From Methylococcales bacterium (lineage in GTDB: Bacteria > Pseudomonadota > Gammaproteobacteria > Methylococcales > Methylomonadaceae), in the NCBI GenBank assembly GCA_026399095.1, contig JAPLRP010000061.1, positions 1 to 64,000 of the forward strand: DNA of 64,000 nucleotides. The letters run 5' to 3'. Under the pieces are notes generated by a model, which had not been told where the DNA came from, ran no database searches, and saw only the letters and a list, made by a program, of their open reading frames with translations. This document shows positions 31,958 through 42,459 of the stretch, in pieces (positions within the stretch are counted from its first letter, which is position 1; each line of letters starts with the position of its first letter). A program made the translations under genes and the position numbers.

Positions 31958-32632
31958 ATGAAGCTTTTATTAATAGAAGACGATGCTGTTTTGGCTGACG
32001 GCTTAATACATACATTAACGAATAGTGGCTATGCAGTTACCTGTGCAACAACAGGCTCTTATGCTAAACAGTTACTACAAGCCCAAGATTTTGATTTAAT
32101 AATTCTTGATTTAGGCTTGCCGGATATCGATGGATTGGAATTATTACGTCGACTCAGGCGACTAAAAGTACCTTTACCAATTATGATCTTAACTGCTCGC
32201 GATGGTATCAATGACCGAATTACTGGTATTGAGCAAGGCGCTGATGACTACATGACCAAGCCGTTCGAACTAAGAGAATTGGAAGTGCGGATTAATGCCC
32301 TGATTCGGCGCTGTTATGGTGGCTTTAGTCACGCAATTGTCATTGGACAGCTCGCACTGGATACGCATAACCACCAAGTATTGGCAGAAGGGCAACCGAT
32401 TTTACTATCAGCTCGTGAATATGGCATTTTAGAAATTTTACTGCTACAAGCCGGAAAAGTGGTCGCCAAGGATCGGATTGCCCAACGTTTATCAATTGAC
32501 GGTGATGCACTCACCGACAATGCCATTGAAATTATTGTACATCGCATACGCAAACGCATAGAACCTTACCAAGCAGTAATTCGAACGGTTCGAGGACTGG
32601 GTTACTTATTAGAGAAATCAGTAAATGAATAA
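31958..32632 (+). CDS. OmpR-family response regulator (QseB/PmrA-like)
   Basis: MKLLLIEDDAVLADGLIHTL; DLIILDLGLPDIDGLELLRRLR; C-terminal wHTH TDNAIEIIVHRIRKRIEP..IRTVRGLGYLLE. Confidence 0.95.
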   Translation: MKLLLIEDDAVLADGLIHTLTNSGYAVTCATTGSYAKQLLQAQDFDLIILDLGLPDIDGLELLRRLRRLKVPLPIMILTARDGINDRITGIEQGADDYMTKPFELRELEVRINALIRRCYGGFSHAIVIGQLALDTHNHQVLAEGQPILLSAREYGILEILLLQAGKVVAKDRIAQRLSIDGDALTDNAIEIIVHRIRKRIEPYQAVIRTVRGLGYLLEKSVNE

Positions 32633-33995
32633 AAATAGAAGCCTAAAATCGGAAATGCTTTTTCGCTTAGTCATTCCCTTGATTTTATTTGTAATATTTG
32701 ATGCATTTCTATCTTATTTCGTTACCCTGCATTATGTCGATGAGGCTTATGATCGCTGGTTACTCGATTCTGCCAGATCATTAACGCAGGAAATCAAAGT
32801 CCGGAACGGTAAAATAGTAGTCGAATTACCCACTGCCGCTTTGGAAATATTTAAGTGGGATGAAGGCGATAAAACCTATTTTAAAATCGCTTCTACCAAC
32901 CAAGAGCTATTGGCTGGCGACAATCTTGTGCCTGTACCTCAAAATCCAGAAGTTGATTGGACTAAACCCATCTATTTTAACGACAAGATGTATGGAGAAC
33001 CTGTTAGAGTGGTTTCCATGTTAATCCCAATTGATTCAACACCCTACAAAGCTTTTGTTCATGTAGCAGAAACCATGAATATACGTAGGGCCATGATGGT
33101 CGATATTTTATTGGCCGACCTGATTCCGCAATTAATATTAATTTTACTAACCGGCATCTACCTACTAACCGGCTTAACAAAAGGCTTAAAACCCTTACAC
33201 TTATTAGCAACTAAAATTGCACAGAGATCATCTCGTGACCTAAGCCCTATACCTGAAAAACTCGTATTCCTCGAAGTTCGGACACTGACAGACACCATTA
33301 ATGGGTTATTGGAAGCCCATACACAGGCAATTGAAACTCAACAGCGTTTTATTGCCAATGCCGCTCATCAACTCCGTACCCCGCTAGCAGGTTTAAAACT
33401 ACAGGCAGAACGCGCATTACGAGAACAAGATCTGTCAGCCATGCAGCCAGCGCTTCAGCAGATTCAGTACTCTGCTGATCGAATGTCGCATTTAACATCA
33501 CAACTATTAGTCTTGGCCAAATCTGAACCCATCAGTGGTCAACACGAATTAATGACCATTGATCTTTATAAACTTTCCAAACAAATTTGCATGGATTGGG
33601 CGCCGAAAGCACTGCAAAGAAAAATAGAACTAAATTTTGATGGTCAGAATGAGCCCTTATACATCAAGGGGGATGCCATACTGCTTGGAGAATTAATAAA
33701 TAACCTCTTGGATAATGCTATTTCTTACGGTCAATTCGGAGGGAATATTTGGATCAAGTTAACGCGTTCTCCGGCTCCCTGCTTAACGATAGAAGATGAT
33801 GGTCAAGGCATTCCGGACAGTGAACTGAATAAAGTATTTGAACGTTTTTATCGCATCCCCGGAAGCCCAGGCAATGGATGTGGCTTGGGATTAGCGATTG
33901 TCAAAGAAATAGCTGACCTACACAAGGCCAGCTTTAAAATCGGTAAATCCAATCACTCAAGCGGTCTTAAAGTAGAATTAATGTTTAATCATTGA
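32625..33995 (+). CDS. Sensor histidine kinase (QseC-like)
   Basis: H-box AAHQLRTPLAGLKLQAERAL; N-box LINNLLDNAISYG; G-box NGCGLGLAIVKEIA. Confidence 0.95.
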   Translation: MNKNRSLKSEMLFRLVIPLILFVIFDAFLSYFVTLHYVDEAYDRWLLDSARSLTQEIKVRNGKIVVELPTAALEIFKWDEGDKTYFKIASTNQELLAGDNLVPVPQNPEVDWTKPIYFNDKMYGEPVRVVSMLIPIDSTPYKAFVHVAETMNIRRAMMVDILLADLIPQLILILLTGIYLLTGLTKGLKPLHLLATKIAQRSSRDLSPIPEKLVFLEVRTLTDTINGLLEAHTQAIETQQRFIANAAHQLRTPLAGLKLQAERALREQDLSAMQPALQQIQYSADRMSHLTSQLLVLAKSEPISGQHELMTIDLYKLSKQICMDWAPKALQRKIELNFDGQNEPLYIKGDAILLGELINNLLDNAISYGQFGGNIWIKLTRSPAPCLTIEDDGQGIPDSELNKVFERFYRIPGSPGNGCGLGLAIVKEIADLHKASFKIGKSNHSSGLKVELMFNH

Positions 33996-34014
33996 ACTCC
34001 ATTTATTAAAACAA

Positions 34015-35016
34015 CTATCTTCTTCTGGGCGCGGTATTTTTAGGTTCAGACTGACCCTTTGGCATTACCGGCTCATTACGCTCAAGGCCTGCAAATTCAA
34101 ATAACAGCTCCAACTCTTTTTCGGTTAACTCATAAAAAGTGCTAGCCTTTAAACGCTCCGGCAAAACCACAGGTCCGTAACGAACACGCATCAAGCGACT
34201 AACAACAACCTCTTGAGATTCCCATAAGCGCCTAACCAAACGGTTACGTCCTTCACTAACAATAACGTGGTACCATTTATTAGCGCCTTCGCCACCAAAA
34301 AACCTAATCGCATCAAACTTGGCTTTTCCATCTTCAAGCTCAACACCTTGCTTTAACTTTTCAAGAGTTGCTTCAGATACATCACCTAAAATACGCACGG
34401 CGTATTCACGCTCGACTTCAGTTGACGGATGCATTAATTTATTAGCCAACTCACCATTATTGGTAACCAATAACAAGCCTGATGTATTAATATCCAATCT
34501 GCCCACTGAAATCCAGCGAGCCGTTGTTAAAGTAGGTAATTGGGTAAACACGACCGGCCGACCTTCAGGATCACGGCGAGTCACTACCTCACCGGTAGGC
34601 TTGTGATAAAGCAAAACACGCGTAGGTTGAACAGCAAACTTCTCCCAATGCACCACTCTGTCATTGAGCTGTAAATAATCCCCCACCTTTAAACGATCGC
34701 CCAACTTCACAAGCTCTCCATTTAACTTGAAACGTCCTTCATTGATCCAGCCCTCTATTTCTCTTCTGGAACCGACACCGCCGCGAGCCAATACTTTTTG
34801 AATGCGCTCGCCCTCACCTGCGACAACATGACCACTCTTTTTTACCGTTTTTATTTCAGCAGACTGTTTTGGAGAACTACCGCCTTGCTTATAGCTTGCT
34901 TCTTTTGGTTGATTTCTGTCCTGATTTTTACGCTGCTGTTTCGGCGACTTATTCACTCTACTGGAAGAATTACCTGGCTGCTTTGATGAATCATTAGTTG
35001 GTTTCTTGCTTTTCAC
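34015..35016 (-). CDS. rluB: 23S rRNA pseudouridine synthase RluB-like
   Basis: S4 domain GERIQKVLARGGVGSRREIEGWI; SVGRLDINTSGLLLVTNNGELANKLMHPS. Confidence 0.93.
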   Translation of the reverse strand: MKSKKPTNDSSKQPGNSSSRVNKSPKQQRKNQDRNQPKEASYKQGGSSPKQSAEIKTVKKSGHVVAGEGERIQKVLARGGVGSRREIEGWINEGRFKLNGELVKLGDRLKVGDYLQLNDRVVHWEKFAVQPTRVLLYHKPTGEVVTRRDPEGRPVVFTQLPTLTTARWISVGRLDINTSGLLLVTNNGELANKLMHPSTEVEREYAVRILGDVSEATLEKLKQGVELEDGKAKFDAIRFFGGEGANKWYHVIVSEGRNRLVRRLWESQEVVVSRLMRVRYGPVVLPERLKASTFYELTEKELELLFEFAGLERNEPVMPKGQSEPKNTAPRRR

Positions 35017-36055
35017 TCGTTACCTGCGTGGTTTGTTGCTTGTTATCTATCGACCCTTCAAGATGCTTAATCTCCTCTAAAGTCGGTAGTTGATTTAATG
35101 ATGTAATATTAAAATAATCAAGAAATTGCTTGGTCGTTCCATATAAACCGGGTCTTCCAGGCACTTCCTTATGACCAATCACCCTAACCCATTCACGCTC
35201 AAGCAAGGTCTGGATAATGCTTGAACTCACACCAACCCCTCTTATATCCTCAATATCCGCCCGAGTGACAGGTTGCCGATAAGCAATAATAGCCAAGGTC
35301 TCGAGTAAAGCCCGCGAGTATTTTGGCGGTTTTTCTTCAAATAAACGTGAAACCCACTTTGATAAATCCTGCTTAATCTGAAATCGATAACCACTGGCAA
35401 CCTGTTTTAATTCGATGGGCCGATATTTATAATCCTCAATAATAGCGTCTATAGCAACCTGTATCTCCTGTAATTGCGGCTGCTCAAGCTCAGGAAAAGT
35501 TTGCAATACTTGCTTTGCTGTCATGGGACGTTTGGCGACAAATAGAATCGCCTCGACTATTCGCTGTATTTTCACGTTCGCTTCTAGTGGCTCAATAACT
35601 GGATTGGGTGTATTTAAGGTAATTGTTTTTAACTGGATGTTTCGGTTTCTAAACTTGCCCAAAGGTCTAAGTCTGAGTGGTCGACTATTCTTTATTTCAA
35701 AACCATCAAGCCCAACAGTATCTAAAACAACGTTATTTTGGACTGCTATTAAACCGGCATCAGGGACAACAGTCTTTTTTCTTGGCTTAGAGACCTTCTT
35801 TAATGGAGGCGAAACCGGCGCTTCTGACTCGTATGTCGGCAAAGGGCTCTGACTGGATGATCTCGATGAGTCCTTCTTTGCCGAGCTCGAGGATGGCCAG
35901 AAACGAGACAACGACTCCGTGTCGACCTTCTTGTCGGATAAATAATTGAGAGAAAAGGAGACTATTTTCTCCTTTAAGTTTTGCCAAAATGGTTGCCATT
36001 CGTTCACGGACAGATAAAGCTTCTTTGGTAATTTGATGATGACTAAGTTGGTCAA
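34994..36055 (-). CDS. scpB: Segregation and condensation protein B (start uncertain)
   Basis: IQRIVEAILFVAKRPMTAKQVLQTFPE; LLETLAIIAYRQPVTRADIEDIRGVGVSSSIIQTLLEREWVRVIGHKEVPGRPGLYGTT; N-terminal about 90 aa overlap scpA. Confidence 0.92.
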   Translation of the reverse strand: MTNLVIIKLPKKLYLSVNEWQPFWQNLKEKIVSFSLNYLSDKKVDTESLSRFWPSSSSAKKDSSRSSSQSPLPTYESEAPVSPPLKKVSKPRKKTVVPDAGLIAVQNNVVLDTVGLDGFEIKNSRPLRLRPLGKFRNRNIQLKTITLNTPNPVIEPLEANVKIQRIVEAILFVAKRPMTAKQVLQTFPELEQPQLQEIQVAIDAIIEDYKYRPIELKQVASGYRFQIKQDLSKWVSRLFEEKPPKYSRALLETLAIIAYRQPVTRADIEDIRGVGVSSSIIQTLLEREWVRVIGHKEVPGRPGLYGTTKQFLDYFNITSLNQLPTLEEIKHLEGSIDNKQQTTQVTSEKQETN

Positions 36056-36614
36056 CCCGTTTCAGAACATCCTGGAATGCCAATAGCATATCCTTTAACT
36101 GAATGTCAGGTAACTGCTGCTCAACGCTTAAGGGTGATACATCAACATCTATGGCAAATATATCACGTTCAACTCTGGGTAATAAATCAATCTCTTCCGC
36201 AGCCGCTTTAATACATTCATATTCTTGCAATCTTCGTATTAAAGTAGCCCTTGGGTCTTCTTCATCGTCTTCTTGTTCTGTTTGTCTCGGTAATAACATT
36301 CTTGACTTTATTTCTGCCAATAATGCCGCCATTACCAAATACTCTGCTGCCAACTCCAGATTTAATACACCCATTATTTGTATATAAGTGATGTATTGAT
36401 GCGTAATTTGGGCAATAGGGATATTAACAATATCCAGATTCTGCCTTCGGATTAAATACAGTAATAAATCGAGAGGTCCTTCAAACAAATCCAAAAAAAC
36501 CTCCATCGCATCCGGAGGTATATAAAGATCAACCGGCAATTGATTAAAAGGCGCACCATTAACCAATGCAAAAGAAGGTGCCAAATCAGAAGATTCTTCA
36601 ACAATTTCAGTCAT
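35787..36614 (-). CDS. scpA: Segregation and condensation protein A
   Basis: VFLDLFEGPLDLLLYLIRRQNLDIVNIPIAQITHQYITYI. Confidence 0.95.
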   Translation of the reverse strand: MTEIVEESSDLAPSFALVNGAPFNQLPVDLYIPPDAMEVFLDLFEGPLDLLLYLIRRQNLDIVNIPIAQITHQYITYIQIMGVLNLELAAEYLVMAALLAEIKSRMLLPRQTEQEDDEEDPRATLIRRLQEYECIKAAAEEIDLLPRVERDIFAIDVDVSPLSVEQQLPDIQLKDMLLAFQDVLKRVDQLSHHQITKEALSVRERMATILAKLKGENSLLFSQLFIRQEGRHGVVVSFLAILELGKEGLIEIIQSEPFADIRVRSAGFASIKEGL

Positions 36615-36674
36615 TAGTTAGGTATGGCAAAAAAACACGATCTAAAATTATAAAGTAAGCTAGACTTTGAACAA

Positions 36675-37331
36675 TCATAAACCTGCAATCGTGAAAAACA
36701 CATTTTGAGCGATATACAAAGGATATTCCAATAGCACATTCAATATCCTAAAATATAAAAGCGCCAACAATATAATAAAGCCATAGCGTTCCAAGCGATT
36801 ATATTGCCATGCCCAATAACTGGGCAAAATACCCGTCAAAATACGACTGCCATCCAGCGGTGGAATAGGTAATAAGTTAATTAAAGCCAAAACCAGATTA
36901 ATCGAAATACCCGCAACGCCGGTATAAATCAAAGGGTGGGCAATTGCTTCATTCCCGGCACCAATAGTGACACCTATTCGTGCAATTAACGCCCAAAAAA
37001 CAGCCATCAATAAATTAGAAACCGGCCCCGCTAGGGCTACAACAGCCATATCTTGCAAAGGTTTTTTAAAATTTCGGGGATCGACAGGAACCGGCTTTGC
37101 CCAGCCAAAAATAAAACCCGTCCCTGTCATGAGTAATAACCCGGGAAGAATGATGGTTCCGAATAAATCGATATGCTTAACAGGATTTAACGTTAAGCGC
37201 CCCAATCTCAAGGCCGTGTTATCGCCATATTTTTTAGCCACCCAACCGTGCGCAACCTCATGCACAGTAATTGCAAAAACTACTGGCAATATCCAAACCA
37301 CTATGCGCTGAATTAAAGTTAACTCATCCAT
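36675..37331 (-). CDS. Site-2 protease family (M50) membrane metalloprotease
   Basis: FAITVHEVAHGWVAKKYGD (HExxH); NLLPIPPLDGSRIL. Confidence 0.92.
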   Translation of the reverse strand: MDELTLIQRIVVWILPVVFAITVHEVAHGWVAKKYGDNTALRLGRLTLNPVKHIDLFGTIILPGLLLMTGTGFIFGWAKPVPVDPRNFKKPLQDMAVVALAGPVSNLLMAVFWALIARIGVTIGAGNEAIAHPLIYTGVAGISINLVLALINLLPIPPLDGSRILTGILPSYWAWQYNRLERYGFIILLALLYFRILNVLLEYPLYIAQNVFFTIAGL

Positions 37332-37347
37332 TATATTAAAACCCCAA

Positions 37348-37977
37348 TTAATCTAACATAGGAGCAAGACCCTTGCCTTGCCTGATAATTTCTGCCCCAT
37401 CACTGGAAAACTCAATCATGGTTGTCTCGCCACCTTCAATAATACCGGCATCAATTATCAAATCCAATTCATGCTCAAGCTTGTCTCTGATCTCGTAAGC
37501 ATCCGTCATTACTTCCGTTTCGCCAGGCAATATCAAGGTAGAACTAAACAGCGCCTCACCCAACTCCTGAAGTAATAATTGCGCTACCGCATGATCCGGA
37601 ATACGTATGCCTATGGTTTTTTTCTTGGGATGCTGTAGCCTTTTGGGCACTTCGCGCGTTGCATCCAAAATAAAGGTAAAAGGCCCCGGTGTTAATGTTT
37701 TAATAAGCCTATAAGCATCATTACTGATTTTGGTAAACGTCGATACCTGAGTCAGATCTTTACACGCCAAGGTAAAATTATGCTTATCATCCAACTGCCT
37801 GATACGTCGTATCTTATCCAAAGCCTGTTTATCACCGACCTGACAGCCCAACGCATAAGATGAATCCGTCGGGTATACAATAACCCCTCCTTTACGAATG
37901 ATTTCCACCGCACGGTGAATCAAACGCAGTTGCGGATTTTCCGGATGAATTTCAAAAAACTGGGACATCATTACCAT
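37348..37977 (-). CDS. Sua5/YciO/YrdC family (L-threonylcarbamoyladenylate synthase-like)
   Basis: GGVIVYPTDSSYALGCQVGDKQALDKIRRIRQLDDKHNFTLACKDL. Confidence 0.92.
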   Translation of the reverse strand: MVMMSQFFEIHPENPQLRLIHRAVEIIRKGGVIVYPTDSSYALGCQVGDKQALDKIRRIRQLDDKHNFTLACKDLTQVSTFTKISNDAYRLIKTLTPGPFTFILDATREVPKRLQHPKKKTIGIRIPDHAVAQLLLQELGEALFSSTLILPGETEVMTDAYEIRDKLEHELDLIIDAGIIEGGETTMIEFSSDGAEIIRQGKGLAPMLD

Positions 37978-38081
37978 TCAAAAAATTTTAAAATATGCAT
38001 TATACTCTACATCAGCTTTAGCTGGCAGTATGAATACCAAGTTGGATTTAGAAGCATTATGGGTATTAAGAATTAAGGATT

Positions 38082-38660
38082 TTGACAATAAATTGGGTAC
38101 AATACCTAACAGATAAACACAAACACCAATCGTCCATGATTATTAGAATAGCTCTATTATTATTGTTTGCTGCATTTGCTGTTTTTTTATCGGTCGACTT
38201 TTTACTATGGCTTACCCTACCCGGACTGCCCCCGTTATTAACAAAAATCGGCTTGGCACTTCTCCTTAGTGCTTTCTCAATACTGATTGTTAACGGCCTA
38301 TTCGTCATCATCAAACTAACAACACAAACCTGTTTAGATTATCTTTCAGCACCCAATCGCGCGCACCGTCGATTATTGTTCTTCCAAGCCAAACAACACC
38401 AAATTAAGCAATTATTCTTTTTTAAAAAGATCCAAATCAATTACTTTAATGAAGTTAACAGAAAAAAACTGTTGATCGCCAATAATCATCACCACCTCCA
38501 GTCACTATCCAAAGCTATCGATAACGACTTACGCTCGTTAAAAAACCAACTACCGGTAGCCAACTACCAAGCTTTTCAGCATGAAAATAGACTGCATCGC
38601 AAAAAAAAGGATATTGAGGCGTTATTAAAACTGCAAAATAAAATAGCGACTAGTGAATAG
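38082..38660 (+). CDS. Hypothetical membrane protein with C-terminal coiled coil
   Basis: Two N-terminal hydrophobic segments then basic/helical tail; RBS-adjacent to next ORF. Confidence 0.65.
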   Translation: MTINWVQYLTDKHKHQSSMIIRIALLLLFAAFAVFLSVDFLLWLTLPGLPPLLTKIGLALLLSAFSILIVNGLFVIIKLTTQTCLDYLSAPNRAHRRLLFFQAKQHQIKQLFFFKKIQINYFNEVNRKKLLIANNHHHLQSLSKAIDNDLRSLKNQLPVANYQAFQHENRLHRKKKDIEALLKLQNKIATSE

Positions 38661-38662
38661 CC

Positions 38663-39196
38663 ATGAGTACCTTAAAAAACTGGACATTAACGTTGCTTAA
38701 GTTATTTCATACCGTTAAAAATGAAAATCTGCAATGGCAAGAAAATAATCAAGAGCAGCAAAACAAACTCAAGCACTCGCGCATACTGGCAACAAAAGCA
38801 TTGGAAGCTGAATTAAAAAAGAAAAGCCTCCAGTTAGAGCATGAAATTTCGGTAATAAGAACCCAAAATGAAACTGAACTGACCCTGTTCAAAACCAAAT
38901 GTAAACAAGATATCAAAGATTATAAGCAATACCTCAGCGCTTTGGATCAACTAAAACAGTCCATACAAACCAGTTACCAGCACCTACCCGAAGCCGTCGC
39001 CTTTACCATTCATCATCATGCCAAACATTTATTAAACCAAATGTGGGAAGCCAAAGACTTTGAACAAAAAATGTTTCATGAGATGCAATTGATTAACTTC
39101 ATGACCACCCTACATGAAGATACCCGCTTACATCTGGAAGGCACCAGCACAGAAAAACTCCCCCAAAGAACACTGGGGTTGATTCAAAACCAGTAA
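38663..39196 (+). CDS. Hypothetical coiled-coil protein
   Basis: 177 aa, Q/K/E-rich helical; 2 nt after preceding ORF. Confidence 0.65.
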   Translation: MSTLKNWTLTLLKLFHTVKNENLQWQENNQEQQNKLKHSRILATKALEAELKKKSLQLEHEISVIRTQNETELTLFKTKCKQDIKDYKQYLSALDQLKQSIQTSYQHLPEAVAFTIHHHAKHLLNQMWEAKDFEQKMFHEMQLINFMTTLHEDTRLHLEGTSTEKLPQRTLGLIQNQ

Positions 39197-39203
39197 TCTT
39201 TAA

Positions 39204-41510
39204 TCAAACCACTGTCGCATCCAAAACACACAACGCCGTCATATTAATAATACGACGTACCGTCGCCGATGGCGTAAGAATATGCACAGGCTTGGCACAA
39301 CCCAATAACACAGGCCCCACTGCAACACCATTACTTGCAGCAACTTTCAGTAAATTGTAAGCAATATTGGCAGCGTCTATATTGGGCAAGACCAATAAAT
39401 TAGCACTGGCTTTTAAGCTTGAATGAGGCATCATACTTTGTAAAATATCATAATTTAACGCCGCATCCCCGTGCATTTCACCTTCAATTTCCAACTCCGG
39501 CGCCTGCCCTTGAACAATAGCCAAAACAGCGCGCATCTTTTTTGCAGACTCACTGTTACTCGAGCCAAAACTCGAATGTGAAAGCAAAGCCGCTCTGGGC
39601 ACCAAGCCTAATTGACGCATTTTATCTGCTGCCAATAAGGTTATTTCGGCTAGTTGTTCAGCATTTGGATTCTCGTTAACGTGCGTATCAACCAATATAA
39701 TTTGCCGCTCCGGCAAGATCAACACATTCATTGCTGCATAAACATTGGCACCCGACCGCTTACCCAATACTTGATCAATGTAATTCAGATGCAAAGCATT
39801 ATCACCAAAAGTACCACAAATCATCCCGTCGGCATCGCCTTTATAAATCAACATCGCACCGATTAAAGTATGGCGGCGGCGCATTTCCATGCGGGCATAT
39901 TGCTCCGTTACCCCTTTACGATCTGTCATGCTTAAATAAGTCTGCCAAAAATCACGGTAGCGTTTATCATATTCAGGATTAACTACCTCAAAATCAATGG
40001 TTGGTCGAATACGTAAACCATATTTCTCGATACGAGCTTGCAATACGGCAGGGCGACCTATCAAAATGGGTGTTGCGATATTTTCATCAACGATGACTTG
40101 CACCGCTCGCAAAACTCGTTCTTCTTCACCTTCTGCAAAGACAATCCGTTTTTTCTCCGCAGGCACACTTTTAGCCAACTGAAAGACCGGCTTCATAAAC
40201 GTGCCACTATGATAAACAAATTGCTGCAAACGCTCGATATAGGCCTGCATATCCTGGATTGGCCGCTGGGCAACACCGGACTCCTCGGCGGCCTTGGCAA
40301 CCGCCGGCGCAATCTTGGTCATCAATCGCGGATCAAAAGGCAACGGAATTAAATAGTCCGGACCAAAAGATCGGTTAGCAATGCCGTAAGCACTGGCGAC
40401 AATATCCGATTGTTCCGCCTGTGCCAGTTCGGCAATGGCTATAACAGCCGCTATTTCCATTTTACGCGTGATGGTGGTTGCTCCACAGTCCAGCGCACCA
40501 CGAAAAATATAAGGAAAACACAACACATTATTAACCTGATTAGGATAATCAGAGCGCCCTGTCGCAATAATGGCATCCTCACGAACCGCTTTAGCCAGTT
40601 CGGGTAAAATCTCGGGAGTTGGATTAGCCAAAGCCAAAATCAAAGGCTTGGCAGCCATACTTTTAACCATATCCGGTTTTAAAATACCACCCGACGATAA
40701 GCCTAAAAAGATATCCGCACCGGGCATCACTTCTGCCAAGGTTCGCGCAGAAGTATCTTGTGCAAAGCGTGCTTTATTTTGATCTTTTTCTATACGACCT
40801 TTATAAATAACACCCGCTTGGTCAGTCACAAAAATATTCTCTAACGGAAATCCCAACTCAACAATCAAATCAAGACACGCCATGGCCGCCGCACCGGCAC
40901 CAGATACCACCAGCTTGCAGCTTTTAATATCTTTACCAACCACTTTTAATGCATTCAAAATGGCCGCACTGGTAATAATCGCAGTGCCATGCTGATCATC
41001 ATGAAAAACCGGTATCTGCATACGGTCTCGTAATTGACGCTCGATATAAAAACATTCGGGGGCTTTAATGTCCTCCAAATTTATACCGCCAAAAGTGGGC
41101 TCCAAGGCAGCAATAATATCGCAAAGCTTATCCGGATCCAGTTCATTAATCTCTATATCAAATACATCAATACCCGCAAACTTTTTAAATAAAACACCCT
41201 TCCCTTCCATCACTGGTTTGGAGGCCAGCGGCCCAATATTACCCAAACCCAGCACTGCCGTGCCATTGGAAATGACGGCAACCAAATTACCACGAGATGT
41301 ATATTTATAAACATTAGCAGGATCAGCAACGATCTCCTCACAAGCCGCTGCAACACCGGGCGAATAAGCCAAAGCCAGATCGCGTTGATTGGTTAAATGC
41401 TTGGTAGGGGTAACACTGATTTTGCCGGGCGTAGGAAACTGATGATACTCCAGCGCTGCCTCGCGTAATTGCTGACTGACTTCTTCTTTTTGATCAATAG
41501 GGGAATTCAT
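39204..41510 (-). CDS. maeB: NADP-dependent malic enzyme (malic domain + phosphate acetyl/butyryltransferase domain)
   Basis: [30 protein letters not shown]-terminal PTA-like domain; start trimmed to [11 protein letters not shown]. Confidence 0.95.
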   Translation of the reverse strand: MNSPIDQKEEVSQQLREAALEYHQFPTPGKISVTPTKHLTNQRDLALAYSPGVAAACEEIVADPANVYKYTSRGNLVAVISNGTAVLGLGNIGPLASKPVMEGKGVLFKKFAGIDVFDIEINELDPDKLCDIIAALEPTFGGINLEDIKAPECFYIERQLRDRMQIPVFHDDQHGTAIITSAAILNALKVVGKDIKSCKLVVSGAGAAAMACLDLIVELGFPLENIFVTDQAGVIYKGRIEKDQNKARFAQDTSARTLAEVMPGADIFLGLSSGGILKPDMVKSMAAKPLILALANPTPEILPELAKAVREDAIIATGRSDYPNQVNNVLCFPYIFRGALDCGATTITRKMEIAAVIAIAELAQAEQSDIVASAYGIANRSFGPDYLIPLPFDPRLMTKIAPAVAKAAEESGVAQRPIQDMQAYIERLQQFVYHSGTFMKPVFQLAKSVPAEKKRIVFAEGEEERVLRAVQVIVDENIATPILIGRPAVLQARIEKYGLRIRPTIDFEVVNPEYDKRYRDFWQTYLSMTDRKGVTEQYARMEMRRRHTLIGAMLIYKGDADGMICGTFGDNALHLNYIDQVLGKRSGANVYAAMNVLILPERQIILVDTHVNENPNAEQLAEITLLAADKMRQLGLVPRAALLSHSSFGSSNSESAKKMRAVLAIVQGQAPELEIEGEMHGDAALNYDILQSMMPHSSLKASANLLVLPNIDAANIAYNLLKVAASNGVAVGPVLLGCAKPVHILTPSATVRRIINMTALCVLDATVV

Positions 41511-41750
41511 ACTCTGCCTTATAAACAGTGAACGATTAGGAAAGCGGTCAACGCTAAGATTAGCACAATTAAGACAACACATCCTCTGGAAAAAACAGCC
41601 ACCCCAGTACTTTAATATCCGCATGTTTTATAAAAGCCAAGGCGATTATGTGATCTATTACGTAACCTAGGCAAAGGATACCTCAGGGCCAGCCCCCCTT
41701 TATGTCCTTTATTTAGGTCGGGATTACAATCCCCAGCCAGCATAGTAGTG

Positions 41751-41813
41751 CTTGTACGTCTGTCCAGATAGCTCGTACGTCCGATCAGAGAGCTAGAGCG
41801 TCCGTCCAGATAA
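41751..41813. repeat. Three imperfect 21-bp tandem repeats
   Basis: cttgtacgtctgtccagatag / ctcgtacgtccgatcagagag / ctagagcgtccgtccagataa. Confidence 0.8.
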
Positions 41814-42459
41814 TCGATGGGGCCAGGTTAAATTAATCTTACCTAAATATATATTGCCATTGATTTAGTAATGTCCAAAGCAAGTTGGTTGTAAATTTAA
41901 CCGATGATGTGCGTGGGATAATGGATCGTATTATTGATCAAGGTTAATCTGAACCCATGAAAACCGACACGCCCGAAATAACCGCAGTTCGTGAAGCGAC
42001 TCCTGCCATAGATGCCTCTCGTTAGCCTGAAGTGAAGCTATATACACAGGAAAATATGGATTCATGACGAGGACTGATGAAGAAACTGCTTTTGCTGATC
42101 AAGTCGAGACAGCGTCTACAAGAATTATTCTATTTATAGGGTTTTTAATACCTTAACTCTAGGTAAATATTACCCTATGAATAGGGCTTTTAATGCCTAC
42201 TATTAGTAAAAAGTTATTTTTTTCATAACGTACTTAACCATCTATATATCTGCCTTTAAATACATAATAATTCAATATGATATATTTTTTTATGTATGAA
42301 TAAAATATTCAACTTTAAAAAATTATAACAATGTTTTTTGGCTTAGTTTTTGCTATTTCAATTGTACAAATATATATCTTTGCTTAAAAGAAAGGTGGAT
42401 TTGTAATTTATTGAAAGAAAGAGTAATTTTTTTAAATCAAAGCTCTAAGGAGTATCAAA

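Noticed and set aside
38090-38115. Promoter-like TTGACA..TACAAT near 38092-38106
   Set aside because: Spacing between the hexamers is only about 10 bp, and it overlaps the start of ORF 38082; not a plausible sigma-70 promoter.
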